Source: Paludibacteraceae bacterium (GTDB taxonomy: Bacteria > Bacteroidota > Bacteroidia > Bacteroidales > Paludibacteraceae). From it: a stretch of DNA of 40,417 nt. How positions within the stretch are numbered: position 1 is the stretch's first letter; the number at the start of each line of letters is the position of its first letter. The DNA is taken from assembly GCA_017483945.1 (NCBI GenBank), contig JAFUUE010000034.1, forward strand, positions 1 to 40,417, read 5' to 3'. Below are positions 23,867 to 32,356 of the stretch, piece by piece. A program made the translations under genes and the position numbers. A model generated the notes under the pieces. It worked only from the letters and a program-made list of their open reading frames with translations, searched no databases and had not been told where the DNA came from.

Positions 23867-25519
23867 ATGAAACACTTTCTTCTCGCGCTGCTCCTTGCAG
23901 CTGCACCCCTCGCTGCACAGTCGCAACTGCCCGCTTTCCCCGGGGCCGAAGGCTTCGGACGCTACACCTCCGGCGGACGGGGCGGACAAGTCGTCTATGT
24001 CACCTCCCTCGCCGACAGCGGCGAAGGCTCCCTGCGCTGGGCCGTTCAGCAGTATCCCGGCGAGCCGCTGACCGTCCTCTTCGCCGTCACCGGCGAGATA
24101 CGACTCCTCTCCGACCTGCGTATCAAGCGCGACAACTACACCATCGCCGGGCAGTCTGCCCCGGGACTCGGTATCGTCATCACGCACAACAAGGTCAACT
24201 TCGGCGGCAGCCGCAACTTCATCGTACGTAATATCCGCTTCCGCATCGGACATAGTGACGCACAAGGCAACCTCATCACCCAGAACGCTGTCGGCGCCGA
24301 GAACTGCGAGCAGTTCATCTTCGACCACTGCGACTTCGGGTGGTCCACCGAGGAGAACATGAACACCTATGACAGCCACTTCATCACCGTCCAGTACTGC
24401 ATCGTCCACGAAGGGCTGAACCGCTCCGGACACCCCAAGGGCGACCGCGGATACGGATGCCAATGGGGAGGCTCACCCGCCACATACCACCATAACCTCC
24501 TCGTCAATAACAACAAACGCGCATGCCGCTTCAACGGCGCGCAGAGCAACGACTACGTCGTCTATCTCGACTATATCAACAATGTCCAGTATAACTATGG
24601 CGGAGGCAGCAACGGTGCCTATGGAGGCGAGAACACAGCCAAACTCGCTGCCGGTGAGTACAATGGGCTCAACTCTGCCCATGAATGCAACTTCCTCAAT
24701 AACTACTACCGCAAAGGCCCCAACACCCCCAAGAGTGTTTTCTTCTTCATGTCCTCCTATGCCCGCAGCGGCGCCACCTCCTGGGCACCGGCGCAGTGGT
24801 ACCTGAGCGGTAACATCATGGATGACGGTATCGGCAGTATCACCGCCGACAACTGGCTCGGTGTCAAGTCCGAGAAGACCTACACCCTCGACCAACTCCG
24901 TGTGGACACCCTCATCCGGCCTGTCACGCCCTGGTGGCGCTGGACGGAGGACTCCGTCTATGGCCGCTACGACTGGGACGCACTCGCCTATGCTGCAGGC
25001 ACTTACCAGTCGGCCGAGGACGCTTATACCACCGTCCTTGACACCGCCGGCGCCTTCCCTCGCGACCATGTCGAGCTCAGGCTGGTCAACGACACACGCC
25101 TCGGTACGCATACCTTCACCGGCAGCGCCGCTAAACTGAAGGGAATCATTGACCTCGAGACCGATGCCGAGGGCTTCTACGACTACCCGCTCGTCCCCGC
25201 GCCTGCTGACACCGACGGCGACGGCATGCCCGACGCCTGGGAGACCGCCCATGGCACCGACCCTGCGCTCCCCGACCAGAACACCCTTGCCCCCTCGGGC
25301 TATACCATGCTGGAGGTCTATCTCCATGAACTCATGCTCACCCGTCAACCCATGGACGACGGATGGACACCCCGCGAACCCGAGGGACTGGAGCCCCTTC
25401 CGCAGCAGGACCCCGCTGCCCTCCGGCACGACGGAGCCGCCTATAACCTGCTCGGGCAGCCCGTCTCTGACTCCTACCGCGGCATCATTATCCGTAACGG
25501 CAAGAAACAACTGCAATGA
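23867..25519 (+). CDS. Secreted pectate-lyase-like polysaccharide lyase
   Basis: 550 residues. A signal peptide ends about AAQSQ. LPAFPGAEGFGRYTSGGRGGQ is the standard opening of Bacteroidetes PL1-type pectate lyases, and a parallel beta-helix follows (TIAGQSAPGLGIVI, FIVRNIRFRIG, IFDHCDFGWSTEENM), with a WST-type motif. DTDGDGMPDAWE is a calcium-binding loop near residue 450. The last ~25 residues (YNLLGQPVSDSYRGIIIRNGKK) are a short C-terminal motif common in secreted proteins of this phylum. It may cut pectin or, given its neighbours, the cell's own uronic-acid polymer. It overlaps the next small gene by 4 bases. Confidence 0.85.
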   Translation: MKHFLLALLLAAAPLAAQSQLPAFPGAEGFGRYTSGGRGGQVVYVTSLADSGEGSLRWAVQQYPGEPLTVLFAVTGEIRLLSDLRIKRDNYTIAGQSAPGLGIVITHNKVNFGGSRNFIVRNIRFRIGHSDAQGNLITQNAVGAENCEQFIFDHCDFGWSTEENMNTYDSHFITVQYCIVHEGLNRSGHPKGDRGYGCQWGGSPATYHHNLLVNNNKRACRFNGAQSNDYVVYLDYINNVQYNYGGGSNGAYGGENTAKLAAGEYNGLNSAHECNFLNNYYRKGPNTPKSVFFFMSSYARSGATSWAPAQWYLSGNIMDDGIGSITADNWLGVKSEKTYTLDQLRVDTLIRPVTPWWRWTEDSVYGRYDWDALAYAAGTYQSAEDAYTTVLDTAGAFPRDHVELRLVNDTRLGTHTFTGSAAKLKGIIDLETDAEGFYDYPLVPAPADTDGDGMPDAWETAHGTDPALPDQNTLAPSGYTMLEVYLHELMLTRQPMDDGWTPREPEGLEPLPQQDPAALRHDGAAYNLLGQPVSDSYRGIIIRNGKKQLQ

Positions 25520-25692
25520 CCAAGACCTGTCCCCGCTGCGGTGCTTCCTTCGAGTGTACCCACGACGCCCTGTGTCAGTGCGTGGGCATCACACTCTCGC
25601 CCGAGGCGCGTGCCCTCCTCCGGACGCGCTATCCGGACCGATGTCTCTGCCGCGACTGCCTGCTCACTATAAATGGTGAGACCGCCCGCTGA
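25516..25692 (+). CDS. Small cysteine-rich CWC-type protein
   Basis: 58 residues, starting in the ATGA overlap with the lyase stop. MTKTCPRCGASFEC, then CQCVGITLSPEARALL and YPDRCLCRDCL give eight cysteines in paired spacing, as in the cysteine-rich CWC family. It is probably a small zinc-binding cytoplasmic protein of unknown function. The frame is open throughout, codon use matches its neighbours, and the overlap supports translation coupled to the lyase gene. Confidence 0.8.
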   Translation: MTKTCPRCGASFECTHDALCQCVGITLSPEARALLRTRYPDRCLCRDCLLTINGETAR

Positions 25693-25715
25693 GGCGATTT
25701 GCTCACTATTGGGTA

Positions 25716-25746
25716 TTGTGCATGTGCCGCAAAAGCACTACCTTTG
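25716..25746 (+). promoter_or_regulatory. Promoter of the CDF transporter gene
   Basis: TTG (25716-25718) and TACCTTTG (25739-25746) are 20 bases apart; the ATG follows 24 bases later. Confidence 0.75.
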
Positions 25747-25770
25747 CATCGTCATTCAATACAGACAACT

Positions 25771-26385
25771 ATGGCACACGCACATCATCACCACCATACA
25801 CCGGCCGACTTGTCGGGTAATATGTACCGCATCGTTCTCCTTGCGGCTGTTCTCAATCTCTTGTATGTCGCCGTCGAGGCCTCTGTCGGTTTCTGGCAGG
25901 GCTCCACAGCCCTTCTCTCCGATGCGGGGCACAACCTCAGCGACGTGCTCAGCCTGGTCCTGGTACTCATTGCGTTCCGTCATCGTGACAAGGAGCGCAT
26001 CGTGGCTCTCATCAACGCCCTGCTCCTGCTGGCGGCCGTGCTCCTCATCATCGCCGAGAGTGTACGCGGTCTTGTCGCGCCGGTGCCGGTCAACGGCGCC
26101 GCAGTCTCCTGGACCGCTGCTGTCGGCATACTGGTCAACGGACTGACGGTCCTCTTGCTCAACCACGGCCGTAGCGACCTCAACGTGCGCAGTGCCTTCC
26201 TCCATATGCTGGCCGACACGCTCGTCTCTGTCGGCGTCGTCATCTCGGGCATAGTGATAGCCTATACGGGTTGGACAGTCGTGGACCCGATTGTCAGTCT
26301 CGCGGTCGCTCTGCTCATACTGATTCCCTCTGTCCGCCTCCTGCGCGACATCCTCCATCCGCATGACCACCATGACGGCGAGTAG
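25771..26385 (+). CDS. Short cation diffusion facilitator transporter
   Basis: 204 residues from MAHAHHHHH at 25771, just after the promoter; an upstream in-frame ATG at 25699 lies before the promoter. Six membrane segments are visible. The metal site is complete: SDAGHNLSD in TM2 (Asp51, His54, Asp58) and HMLAD in TM5 (His145, Asp149). Both ends are His-rich. It would export zinc or a related divalent metal in exchange for protons. It lacks the ~80-residue cytoplasmic domain that most CDF proteins carry after TM6, ending about 15 residues after it. Confidence 0.88.
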   Translation: MAHAHHHHHTPADLSGNMYRIVLLAAVLNLLYVAVEASVGFWQGSTALLSDAGHNLSDVLSLVLVLIAFRHRDKERIVALINALLLLAAVLLIIAESVRGLVAPVPVNGAAVSWTAAVGILVNGLTVLLLNHGRSDLNVRSAFLHMLADTLVSVGVVISGIVIAYTGWTVVDPIVSLAVALLILIPSVRLLRDILHPHDHHDGE

Positions 26386-26405
26386 CCGCCCCGCCGTGCA
26401 ATAGA

Positions 26406-26444
26406 TTCCGCCCCCTGCTTACAACCGGTAAGCAGGGGGCGGAA
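26406..26444. terminator. Bidirectional terminator between the CDF gene and rsmG
   Basis: A perfect 17-bp stem: 26406-26422 pairs with 26428-26444 around a five-base loop. It lies between convergent genes. No long U-run is present, but its strength and position make termination likely. Confidence 0.75.
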
Positions 26445-26473
26445 TGCGATACTGAGGCCCGTGTCGGAACGGC

Positions 26474-27094
26474 TTATAGGGGCAGATAGACAATGTGCTT
26501 CTCCTTGAACCACTCCTCGCTGAAGTAGGTGCTCACAGGCGTCACCTCGGCGAGGCGGCGGTAGGGGAACACCTCTTTGCCCAACTCACCGCCCTTGAGC
26601 GCGATAATGCCGTTGGGCAGCGCGTTATGGGGCTCCTTGCTGATGTTCTTGCGCACCAGTTTGACCAGGTCCGGCAGCGGCATCACTGCGCGGGAGATGA
26701 CGAAATCGTACTTGCCTTTCTCCTCCTCCGCCCGCTCTTGGATACAGCGTACATTGGTCAGCCCGACGCCCTCCCGCACCGCCTCCGCCACGCGTATCTT
26801 CTTGCCGATGGAGTCGATGAGTGTGAACGAGCACTCGGGGAAGAGTACCGCCAGGGGGATGCCGGGGAAGCCGCCGCCCGTACCGACGTCCAGCAGACGT
26901 GTTCCGGGCTTGAAAGAGAGCAGCTTGGCGATAGCCAGCGAGTGCAGGATATGGTGCTCGTACAGGTTGTCAATATCCTTGCGGCTGATGACGTTGATAC
27001 GTGCGTTCCACTCCTGATACAGCGGACCAAGGGCGGCAAACTGCCGCTCTTGGTCCGCTGTCAGGTCCGGGAAATAGTGGTGTATCTGTTGCAT
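26474..27094 (-). CDS. rsmG: 16S rRNA (guanine527-N7)-methyltransferase
   Basis: 206 residues, usual length. The N-terminal helix region (LYQEWNARINVISRKDIDNLYEHHILHSL) and the S-adenosylmethionine motif LLDVGTGGGFPGIPLA are diagnostic of RsmG, with DFVISRAVMPLPDLV further on. It methylates G527 of 16S rRNA. The YebC-type gene lies 2 bases upstream on the same strand, so the two are probably co-transcribed. Confidence 0.95.
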   Translation of the reverse strand: MQQIHHYFPDLTADQERQFAALGPLYQEWNARINVISRKDIDNLYEHHILHSLAIAKLLSFKPGTRLLDVGTGGGFPGIPLAVLFPECSFTLIDSIGKKIRVAEAVREGVGLTNVRCIQERAEEEKGKYDFVISRAVMPLPDLVKLVRKNISKEPHNALPNGIIALKGGELGKEVFPYRRLAEVTPVSTYFSEEWFKEKHIVYLPL

Positions 27095-27096
27095 GA

Positions 27097-27816
27097 TTAG
27101 TCCGCTATGTTGGTGAACACGTTCTGCACGTCTTCGTCCTCCTCGATGCGGTCCAGCAATTTCTGCACGCTCTCGCGCTCTTCCTCAGTCAGCGTCTTGG
27201 TGTCATTCGGGATACGTACGAACTCGCATGACTGTATCTCAAAACCGTTCTCCTCGAGGAACTTCTGCATCTCGCTGTATTGGTTGAAGTCACCGTATAT
27301 GACGATGGTGCCTTCCTCCTCGTCCTTGCCGAGTTCCTCGACTCCGAAGTCGATGAGTTCCAACTCCAACTCGTCCAGGTCCACGTCTTGCTTGGCTGTC
27401 ACCGTGAAGCAGGCCTTGCGGTCGAAGAGGAACTGCAGGCAGCCCTGTGTGCCCAGACTGCCGCCGTGCTTGGTGAAGTACGAGCGGATGTTGGCCACCG
27501 TACGCATGTTGTTGTCCGTCGCCGTCTCAACGAAGATGGCCACGCCGTGAGGACCATAGCCCTCGTAGTTGATTTCCTTGTAGCCCTCTGACGATTTGTC
27601 CGTCGCCTTCTTGATGGCGCGATCGATGTTGTCCTTCGGCATGTTCTCGCGCTTGCACTGCTGGATGAGCGTGCGAAGACGGGGGTTGCTGTCGGGATCG
27701 GCGCCACCCTCACGAGCGGCTATGGTGATTTCTTTACCCAGTTTGGTGAATGTACGGGCCATGTGACCCCAGCGTTTCAGTTTGGTCGCTTTGCGATATT
27801 CAAATGCGCGTCCCAT
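27097..27816 (-). CDS. YebC/PmpR-family regulator
   Basis: 239 residues. MGRAFEYRKATKLKRWGHMARTFTKLGKEI and the glycine-rich YEGYGPHGVAIFVE with TDNNMRTVANIRSYFTKHGG are the YebC/TACO1 signatures; the acidic C-terminal region is normal. Members act as transcription regulators or assist translation of difficult sequences. It is followed by rsmG after 2 bases. The OmpA-family gene ends about 66 bases upstream of it on the same strand, with a hairpin in between but no obvious promoter. Confidence 0.93.
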   Translation of the reverse strand: MGRAFEYRKATKLKRWGHMARTFTKLGKEITIAAREGGADPDSNPRLRTLIQQCKRENMPKDNIDRAIKKATDKSSEGYKEINYEGYGPHGVAIFVETATDNNMRTVANIRSYFTKHGGSLGTQGCLQFLFDRKACFTVTAKQDVDLDELELELIDFGVEELGKDEEEGTIVIYGDFNQYSEMQKFLEENGFEIQSCEFVRIPNDTKTLTEEERESVQKLLDRIEEDEDVQNVFTNIAD

Positions 27817-27836
27817 ATAATGTAGTTGTTTTTTGT

Positions 27837-27864
27837 GCAGCCTGCGCCCGTGGGCACAGGCTGC
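27837..27864. other. Hairpin between the OmpA-family gene and the YebC-type gene
   Basis: GCAGCCTG (27837-27844) pairs with CAGGCTGC (27857-27864), with an inner GCC/GGC. There is no U-run on the minus strand, so it may be an intercistronic stability element or a weak terminator. Confidence 0.45.
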
Positions 27865-27882
27865 GTTGGTTGTTATTGTTGT

Positions 27883-30489
27883 TTATTGGTTGTCTTGTTG
27901 CGGTTGGATACTGTCGGTCGGCACGACTTGCTCTGCCGGGTCGGCATGGTCATAGATGGTCTCGATATGTACCTCCTCGAAGGTGATGTCGAACTCTACG
28001 CGGCGGTTCAGCGCACGTCCCTTGGCGGTCTTGTTGTCCGCTATCGGGCGCTCCATGCCATAGCCGTTAGCGGTCATACGCTCCGGCTCGACACCCTTCT
28101 TAATCAGGTACTCGCGGACGGCTTTGGCTCGCCGGTCGCTCAGTGCCTTGTTCAGGTCGGCCTTGCCCACATTGTCGGTGTGGCCTTGTACCTCGATGAT
28201 ATAGCTCGGGTTGTCGATGAAGGTCTGGGCTATCTGGTCGAGCAGCGGATAGGATGCCGGTTTGATAGTGGCCTTGCCGGTCTCGAACTGGATACCCTGC
28301 ATAGCTTTCTTGAGCAGGTTGCGTACCTCGCGTTTCACCTCGGGACAGCCCTTGTTCATCTTGCTGCCGGGGACAGTCGGGCACTCGTCCTTGTAGTCGG
28401 GCACACCGTCGCCGTCTGTATCCAGGTCGCAGCCGTGTGCGTCCACATAGCCGATAGCGGCCGCCTTGGTGTCGGGGCACTCGTCCATGTAGTCGGGCAC
28501 ACCGTCCTTGTCCGAGTCAAGCGGACAGCCCTTCTCATCGATATAGCCGCGCGCCTCTGCCGGAGTGTCGGGGCATTCGTCCATGTAGTCGGCCACGCCG
28601 TCGCCGTCCGAGTCAAGCGGGCAGCCCTTCTCGTCCACATGACCGCGTGCCTCTGCCGGTGTGTTGGGACACTCGTCCATGTAGTCGGCTACACCGTCGC
28701 CGTCCGTATCCAGCGGGCAGCCATACTCGTCGATATAGCCGATAGCGGCTGCCGGCGTGTTCGCACACTTGTCCATGTAGTCAGGCACACCGTCGCCGTC
28801 CGTGTCGATGGGGCAACCCACCGAGTCCACCAGACCATAGGCTTTCGCCGGTGTACCGGGGCACTGGTCTAAGTAGTCGGGTACACCGTCTCCGTCCGTG
28901 TCCAGCGGGCAGCCCATGCGGTCCACACGTACATTACGCGGGGTGCGGGGGCATACGTCGAACTTATCCAGTACACCGTCTTTGTCGGAGTCTTTCTTGT
29001 GGTTGGTTCCCCAGACGATGCTCACGCCCATAGCCAGATTCATACCCTTGGCCTTGTAGGGGAGGAGGTACCGTTGCTTACCGCTGTTGTCGTAGTCTAT
29101 CGGGGCATACGATGTGGGGATATAGTCCATAGCGAGGGTCAGGTTGATACCGTCGTAGGGCATCAGGCTCAGACCGGCGCCGATATTGCTGTACTTACCG
29201 TTCTCCAGCAGCGAGTAGCTGACGGCCAGGTTGAACCAGTTGCACGGACGTATCGCGCCGCCGATGGTCACCTCGCCGTATATCTGCCCGTTGTACAGGC
29301 GTCCTTGTCCCAGAATGCCGATGCCGAGGATGTTGTTGCAGAAGTTGGCATCGACGCCCACATTCAGCTTGGCATTCATCATGCGTAGCATTCCGCCGGG
29401 CACGGACTCTGCATGCATCGCATCCAGCAGCCCCTCTGCATTGCGGCCCACATCGTTGAGCAGACTGTCGGTGTCAAACTGTCCGTTCACCACATAGTGG
29501 TCGTAGGTGAAGTCGCCCACGCCGACGAAGGTCGTGTCTATGTGTGCTTTGTAGCGCGCGGTGCTGTTCCAGTAGATAACACCCAAGTCCGTCACGGCGG
29601 CACTAATCTGCACCTGCTTGTGCGGCTTATAGGTGAAGCCCAGGTCGATGGCTCCGCCGTAGCCGGCCGGCTTGGCGTAATCAGCCCAGGTCAGGCCGCT
29701 CTTCATCAACTTGGTGGAGTCTATGTCCTGGAGTGTCTGGTAGTCCAGTCTCGCAGGCAGGACCGACTTGTCAATGACGTCCGGGGCCGAGACGAAGATG
29801 TCACTCTCGCCGTACAGACGCCACTCCGAAGCCGAGGCATCCAGTTGGAGCGACGACGGGCGGAAACCTGCATAAGCCTGTCCCAGAATGAGCTTGAGTT
29901 TGCCGCCGACGGTCCACTGGTCGTTGATGCGGTGGGAGTAGCCGCCGCCTATCTCGGTGTAGGCCGTGGCGTTCATGCCCAGTGCCGTGAGGTTGAATCG
30001 GTTGACACCGCCGTTGAGGTCATGCATGCCCCCACCCAGCAGAAAGTCGAACATCGGCTTCGGCAGACTCAGGCCCGCGTCCATATGTTCCATGATGTTG
30101 ATGTTCACATAGCCCTTCTCCTTCACGCGGAAGCCGAAGCTCAGCAGGTTAATCTGCATCTGGCTGCCGATGAGCGTCGAGTTGCGGAATGCTCCTAACA
30201 GCTTGGCGGGGTCGGCGTTCGGGTGGATGGCGGTGATGGTCTTGCCCGTGAGCGGGTCTCGATATATCAGGTCGCTCATGGTCAGTGAGTTATTGCCTGC
30301 CTGCATGCTGGTGTAACCGATGATGGGCAGCATGATATAGCCGTCGCTGACCGGTTGTAATGCCGGGTTGATGATAGGACGTATCGGGGCGTTCTCCAGG
30401 AAATAGAGAGTATTCACCTGTTGTGCCTGTGCGCTGAGTATGCACATCGCGCATAGCAGCGAAAGGATATAGATACGAATCTGTTTCAT
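27883..30489 (-). CDS. Outer-membrane barrel with calcium repeats and OmpA domain
   Basis: 868 residues. A signal peptide ends AQAQ. Residues about 24-490 look like a Bacteroidetes beta-barrel of the DUF5723 or PorP-like kind (MKQIRIY..., PALQPVSDGYIMLPIIGY). Residues about 497-715 hold seven thrombospondin type 3 repeats (DTDGDGVPDYMDECP-type) in 32-residue steps. Residues about 722-840 are an OmpA domain with GHTDNVGKADLNKALSDRRA, which binds peptidoglycan. It should link the outer membrane to the cell wall. It is the last gene of the minus-strand surface operon. The barrel family assignment is less sure than the other domains. Confidence 0.88.
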   Translation of the reverse strand: MKQIRIYILSLLCAMCILSAQAQQVNTLYFLENAPIRPIINPALQPVSDGYIMLPIIGYTSMQAGNNSLTMSDLIYRDPLTGKTITAIHPNADPAKLLGAFRNSTLIGSQMQINLLSFGFRVKEKGYVNINIMEHMDAGLSLPKPMFDFLLGGGMHDLNGGVNRFNLTALGMNATAYTEIGGGYSHRINDQWTVGGKLKLILGQAYAGFRPSSLQLDASASEWRLYGESDIFVSAPDVIDKSVLPARLDYQTLQDIDSTKLMKSGLTWADYAKPAGYGGAIDLGFTYKPHKQVQISAAVTDLGVIYWNSTARYKAHIDTTFVGVGDFTYDHYVVNGQFDTDSLLNDVGRNAEGLLDAMHAESVPGGMLRMMNAKLNVGVDANFCNNILGIGILGQGRLYNGQIYGEVTIGGAIRPCNWFNLAVSYSLLENGKYSNIGAGLSLMPYDGINLTLAMDYIPTSYAPIDYDNSGKQRYLLPYKAKGMNLAMGVSIVWGTNHKKDSDKDGVLDKFDVCPRTPRNVRVDRMGCPLDTDGDGVPDYLDQCPGTPAKAYGLVDSVGCPIDTDGDGVPDYMDKCANTPAAAIGYIDEYGCPLDTDGDGVADYMDECPNTPAEARGHVDEKGCPLDSDGDGVADYMDECPDTPAEARGYIDEKGCPLDSDKDGVPDYMDECPDTKAAAIGYVDAHGCDLDTDGDGVPDYKDECPTVPGSKMNKGCPEVKREVRNLLKKAMQGIQFETGKATIKPASYPLLDQIAQTFIDNPSYIIEVQGHTDNVGKADLNKALSDRRAKAVREYLIKKGVEPERMTANGYGMERPIADNKTAKGRALNRRVEFDITFEEVHIETIYDHADPAEQVVPTDSIQPQQDNQ
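28378..28992 (-). repeat. Tandem 96-base coding repeats (thrombospondin type 3)
   Basis: Seven in-gene units, mostly 32 codons each, encode D(T/S)D(G/K)DGV(P/A)DYxD(E/Q/K)CP plus a GCPL spacer. The high DNA similarity between units could allow change in unit number by recombination. Confidence 0.85.
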
Positions 30490-30515
30490 AGTGATAATCT
30501 TTTGCTCAGGTGAAT

Positions 30516-32315
30516 TTATTTATTTTGGTTCGCTATTTTGTCTAAGTTGAGTATGGCATCCACGTTGGCTGCGATGCCGATGCGTACGCGCACGCTGGTA
30601 GTGGTGTCGAGCACGCAGGGCTGCGGGTTGCCGGTGATGGCGGCATCCAGACGGATAGCCTTAATCTCAGCAAAGCGGTCGAAGTCGTTCTTCTCCACAT
30701 CCACTATCAGCACCGTCTTCGACGGTTCGGACACGTAGCCGTATTTCTGGCCGGCGGGGCGAATCATCGTCGGGGCGGGGAAGTGAAGACGGTTGCTGTC
30801 GTTGTCCTGAACGAGTTGCAGGTGCATGTCGGCGCTGTCCTTGTCCAGGAAGGTGAACACGCCTTCTATGTCAAACGGGATGGAGTTCTCCACCTGCAGG
30901 AACAGCTTCAGGTTGCTCGTCTTCAAGGTGTCTAATATCTCGGATTCTGCCATCAGGGAGTCCAGCGTGAAGCTGCTCAGGTCCACGTCCTTGATGGTCA
31001 TGCTGTACGCCAACTCGGTGCCCTCGTTGAACTTGAAGGGGACATCCACCATCGCATAGCCGTGCACCTTGGTGTCCTTGGTGATACGGTGCTGCTTCCA
31101 CGGGTAGTCGCTACGCGGGTTCTGGTCCACGAGCAGGTGGAAACTGTAGTTGAAGCTGTCGGGACGCACATCGAAGAGCCGGTCCAAGTGCCCCTCATGC
31201 TCCAGGTAGGAGAAGCGTCTGTGGTTATAGACGCTGTCGTTGAGGGTGCTGATTTCCGGCGAGAGCGAGTTCTCCAGCGCAAAGTCCGTCTTGTCTTTGC
31301 CTTCCCATGTGGCTTTGGTCTCATGTCCGGTCGAGTCCACGGCGGACAGGTAGTCGATATACATACGCAGCGGAGCGGCCACGCGGTGCGATACATACAC
31401 ATCCACTATCGGCTCCGCAAAGCGGACCTTCAGTTTCTTAATCTTCTTCCACTCGTCCCACAGGCTGTCCATGTCCAGATGCTGCGCGTCGCGCATCTCA
31501 TTGCCGGCTTGGAACCAACCCCAGATGGCCTCATAGTCTATCACTTTCACCTGCAGGTTGTAGGCGAAGGCACTCTCGTCGCTCACGTTGATGACGTGAC
31601 CGTCCGCCGGGCAGACGTTGAACAGAATGCGGAACTTAATCTTGCTCACCGTGCCTGCTTCCGGGTTGGTGTTGTCCTTCATGAGGCTCAGCGAGAAGTC
31701 GTTCACGTCGATGGGGATGTCGCGGTTGTAGCCCTTGCCGCTGATGGGGATGTTGATGGTCTTCCCATCACCGCGGCGGAACTGGTCACCCAACTCCAGT
31801 TGTACGCTCTGAATCTCGTCCCATGTCAGTCCGAAGTCTGTCACGTTAATCATACTGATGAACTGGGCTTCCGACACGTGGATGCTGTCGATACGCTCCT
31901 GGGTCGTGTTGTTGTTGATGCCCTGCATGCCCAGCTCCAGGTCGAACACCAGAGTGATGACCGTATGCCCGTCGCCCGTAATCACGCTGCGGTCGTCGAT
32001 AGCCGGCTTGATTTTGAAACTCAGTGTCGTCTCATCCTTGATGACATAGCTCGCGACATCTATCTTACGGTAGTTCTTCGTCGGTATCTCCACCCGGCTC
32101 GTGAAGTGATAGATGCCGTCCTCGCCCACCGAAATCTGTTCGATGGTGCTGTCGCCGAGGAAGTCTCCCATCTTGGCAGACATGCTGCCGACGGGAATAG
32201 CCAGACCCATGCGCACTTCCGCCGCTGGGTCGATGTTTTGCACGTCGATGTCCGCGTGGCAGGCTGTCAGCAGCACCGCCGCAAGCATCGTAGCAATGAA
32301 GGTGATTTTTCTCAT
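30516..32315 (-). CDS. Predicted lipoprotein of unknown function
   Basis: 599 residues. The signal ends LLTAC, giving Cys19. I do not recognise a domain. The body alternates short strands (VEIPTKNYRKIDVASYVIKDETTLSFKI, KVIDYEAIWGWFQ) and looks like a beta-rich, extended extracytoplasmic protein. It sits between the LRR gene (41 bases upstream) and the OmpA-family barrel (26 bases downstream) on the same strand, so all three are probably one transcript. The pairing suggests it is a surface or periplasmic partner of the barrel. Confidence 0.8.
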   Translation of the reverse strand: MRKITFIATMLAAVLLTACHADIDVQNIDPAAEVRMGLAIPVGSMSAKMGDFLGDSTIEQISVGEDGIYHFTSRVEIPTKNYRKIDVASYVIKDETTLSFKIKPAIDDRSVITGDGHTVITLVFDLELGMQGINNNTTQERIDSIHVSEAQFISMINVTDFGLTWDEIQSVQLELGDQFRRGDGKTINIPISGKGYNRDIPIDVNDFSLSLMKDNTNPEAGTVSKIKFRILFNVCPADGHVINVSDESAFAYNLQVKVIDYEAIWGWFQAGNEMRDAQHLDMDSLWDEWKKIKKLKVRFAEPIVDVYVSHRVAAPLRMYIDYLSAVDSTGHETKATWEGKDKTDFALENSLSPEISTLNDSVYNHRRFSYLEHEGHLDRLFDVRPDSFNYSFHLLVDQNPRSDYPWKQHRITKDTKVHGYAMVDVPFKFNEGTELAYSMTIKDVDLSSFTLDSLMAESEILDTLKTSNLKLFLQVENSIPFDIEGVFTFLDKDSADMHLQLVQDNDSNRLHFPAPTMIRPAGQKYGYVSEPSKTVLIVDVEKNDFDRFAEIKAIRLDAAITGNPQPCVLDTTTSVRVRIGIAANVDAILNLDKIANQNK

Positions 32316-32356
32316 ATAATTAGTTGAATTTTAGTAGTTGTTCTCCTCTGTGGGGC

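Noticed and set aside
27837-27864. Strong terminator for the surface operon
   Set aside because: The stem is good, but no U-run follows on the minus strand; kept only as an unassigned hairpin.
31062-32327. A 421-codon plus-strand frame over the unknown lipoprotein
   Set aside because: The minus-strand gene has a signal peptide, operon spacing and promoter; the plus frame has none of these.
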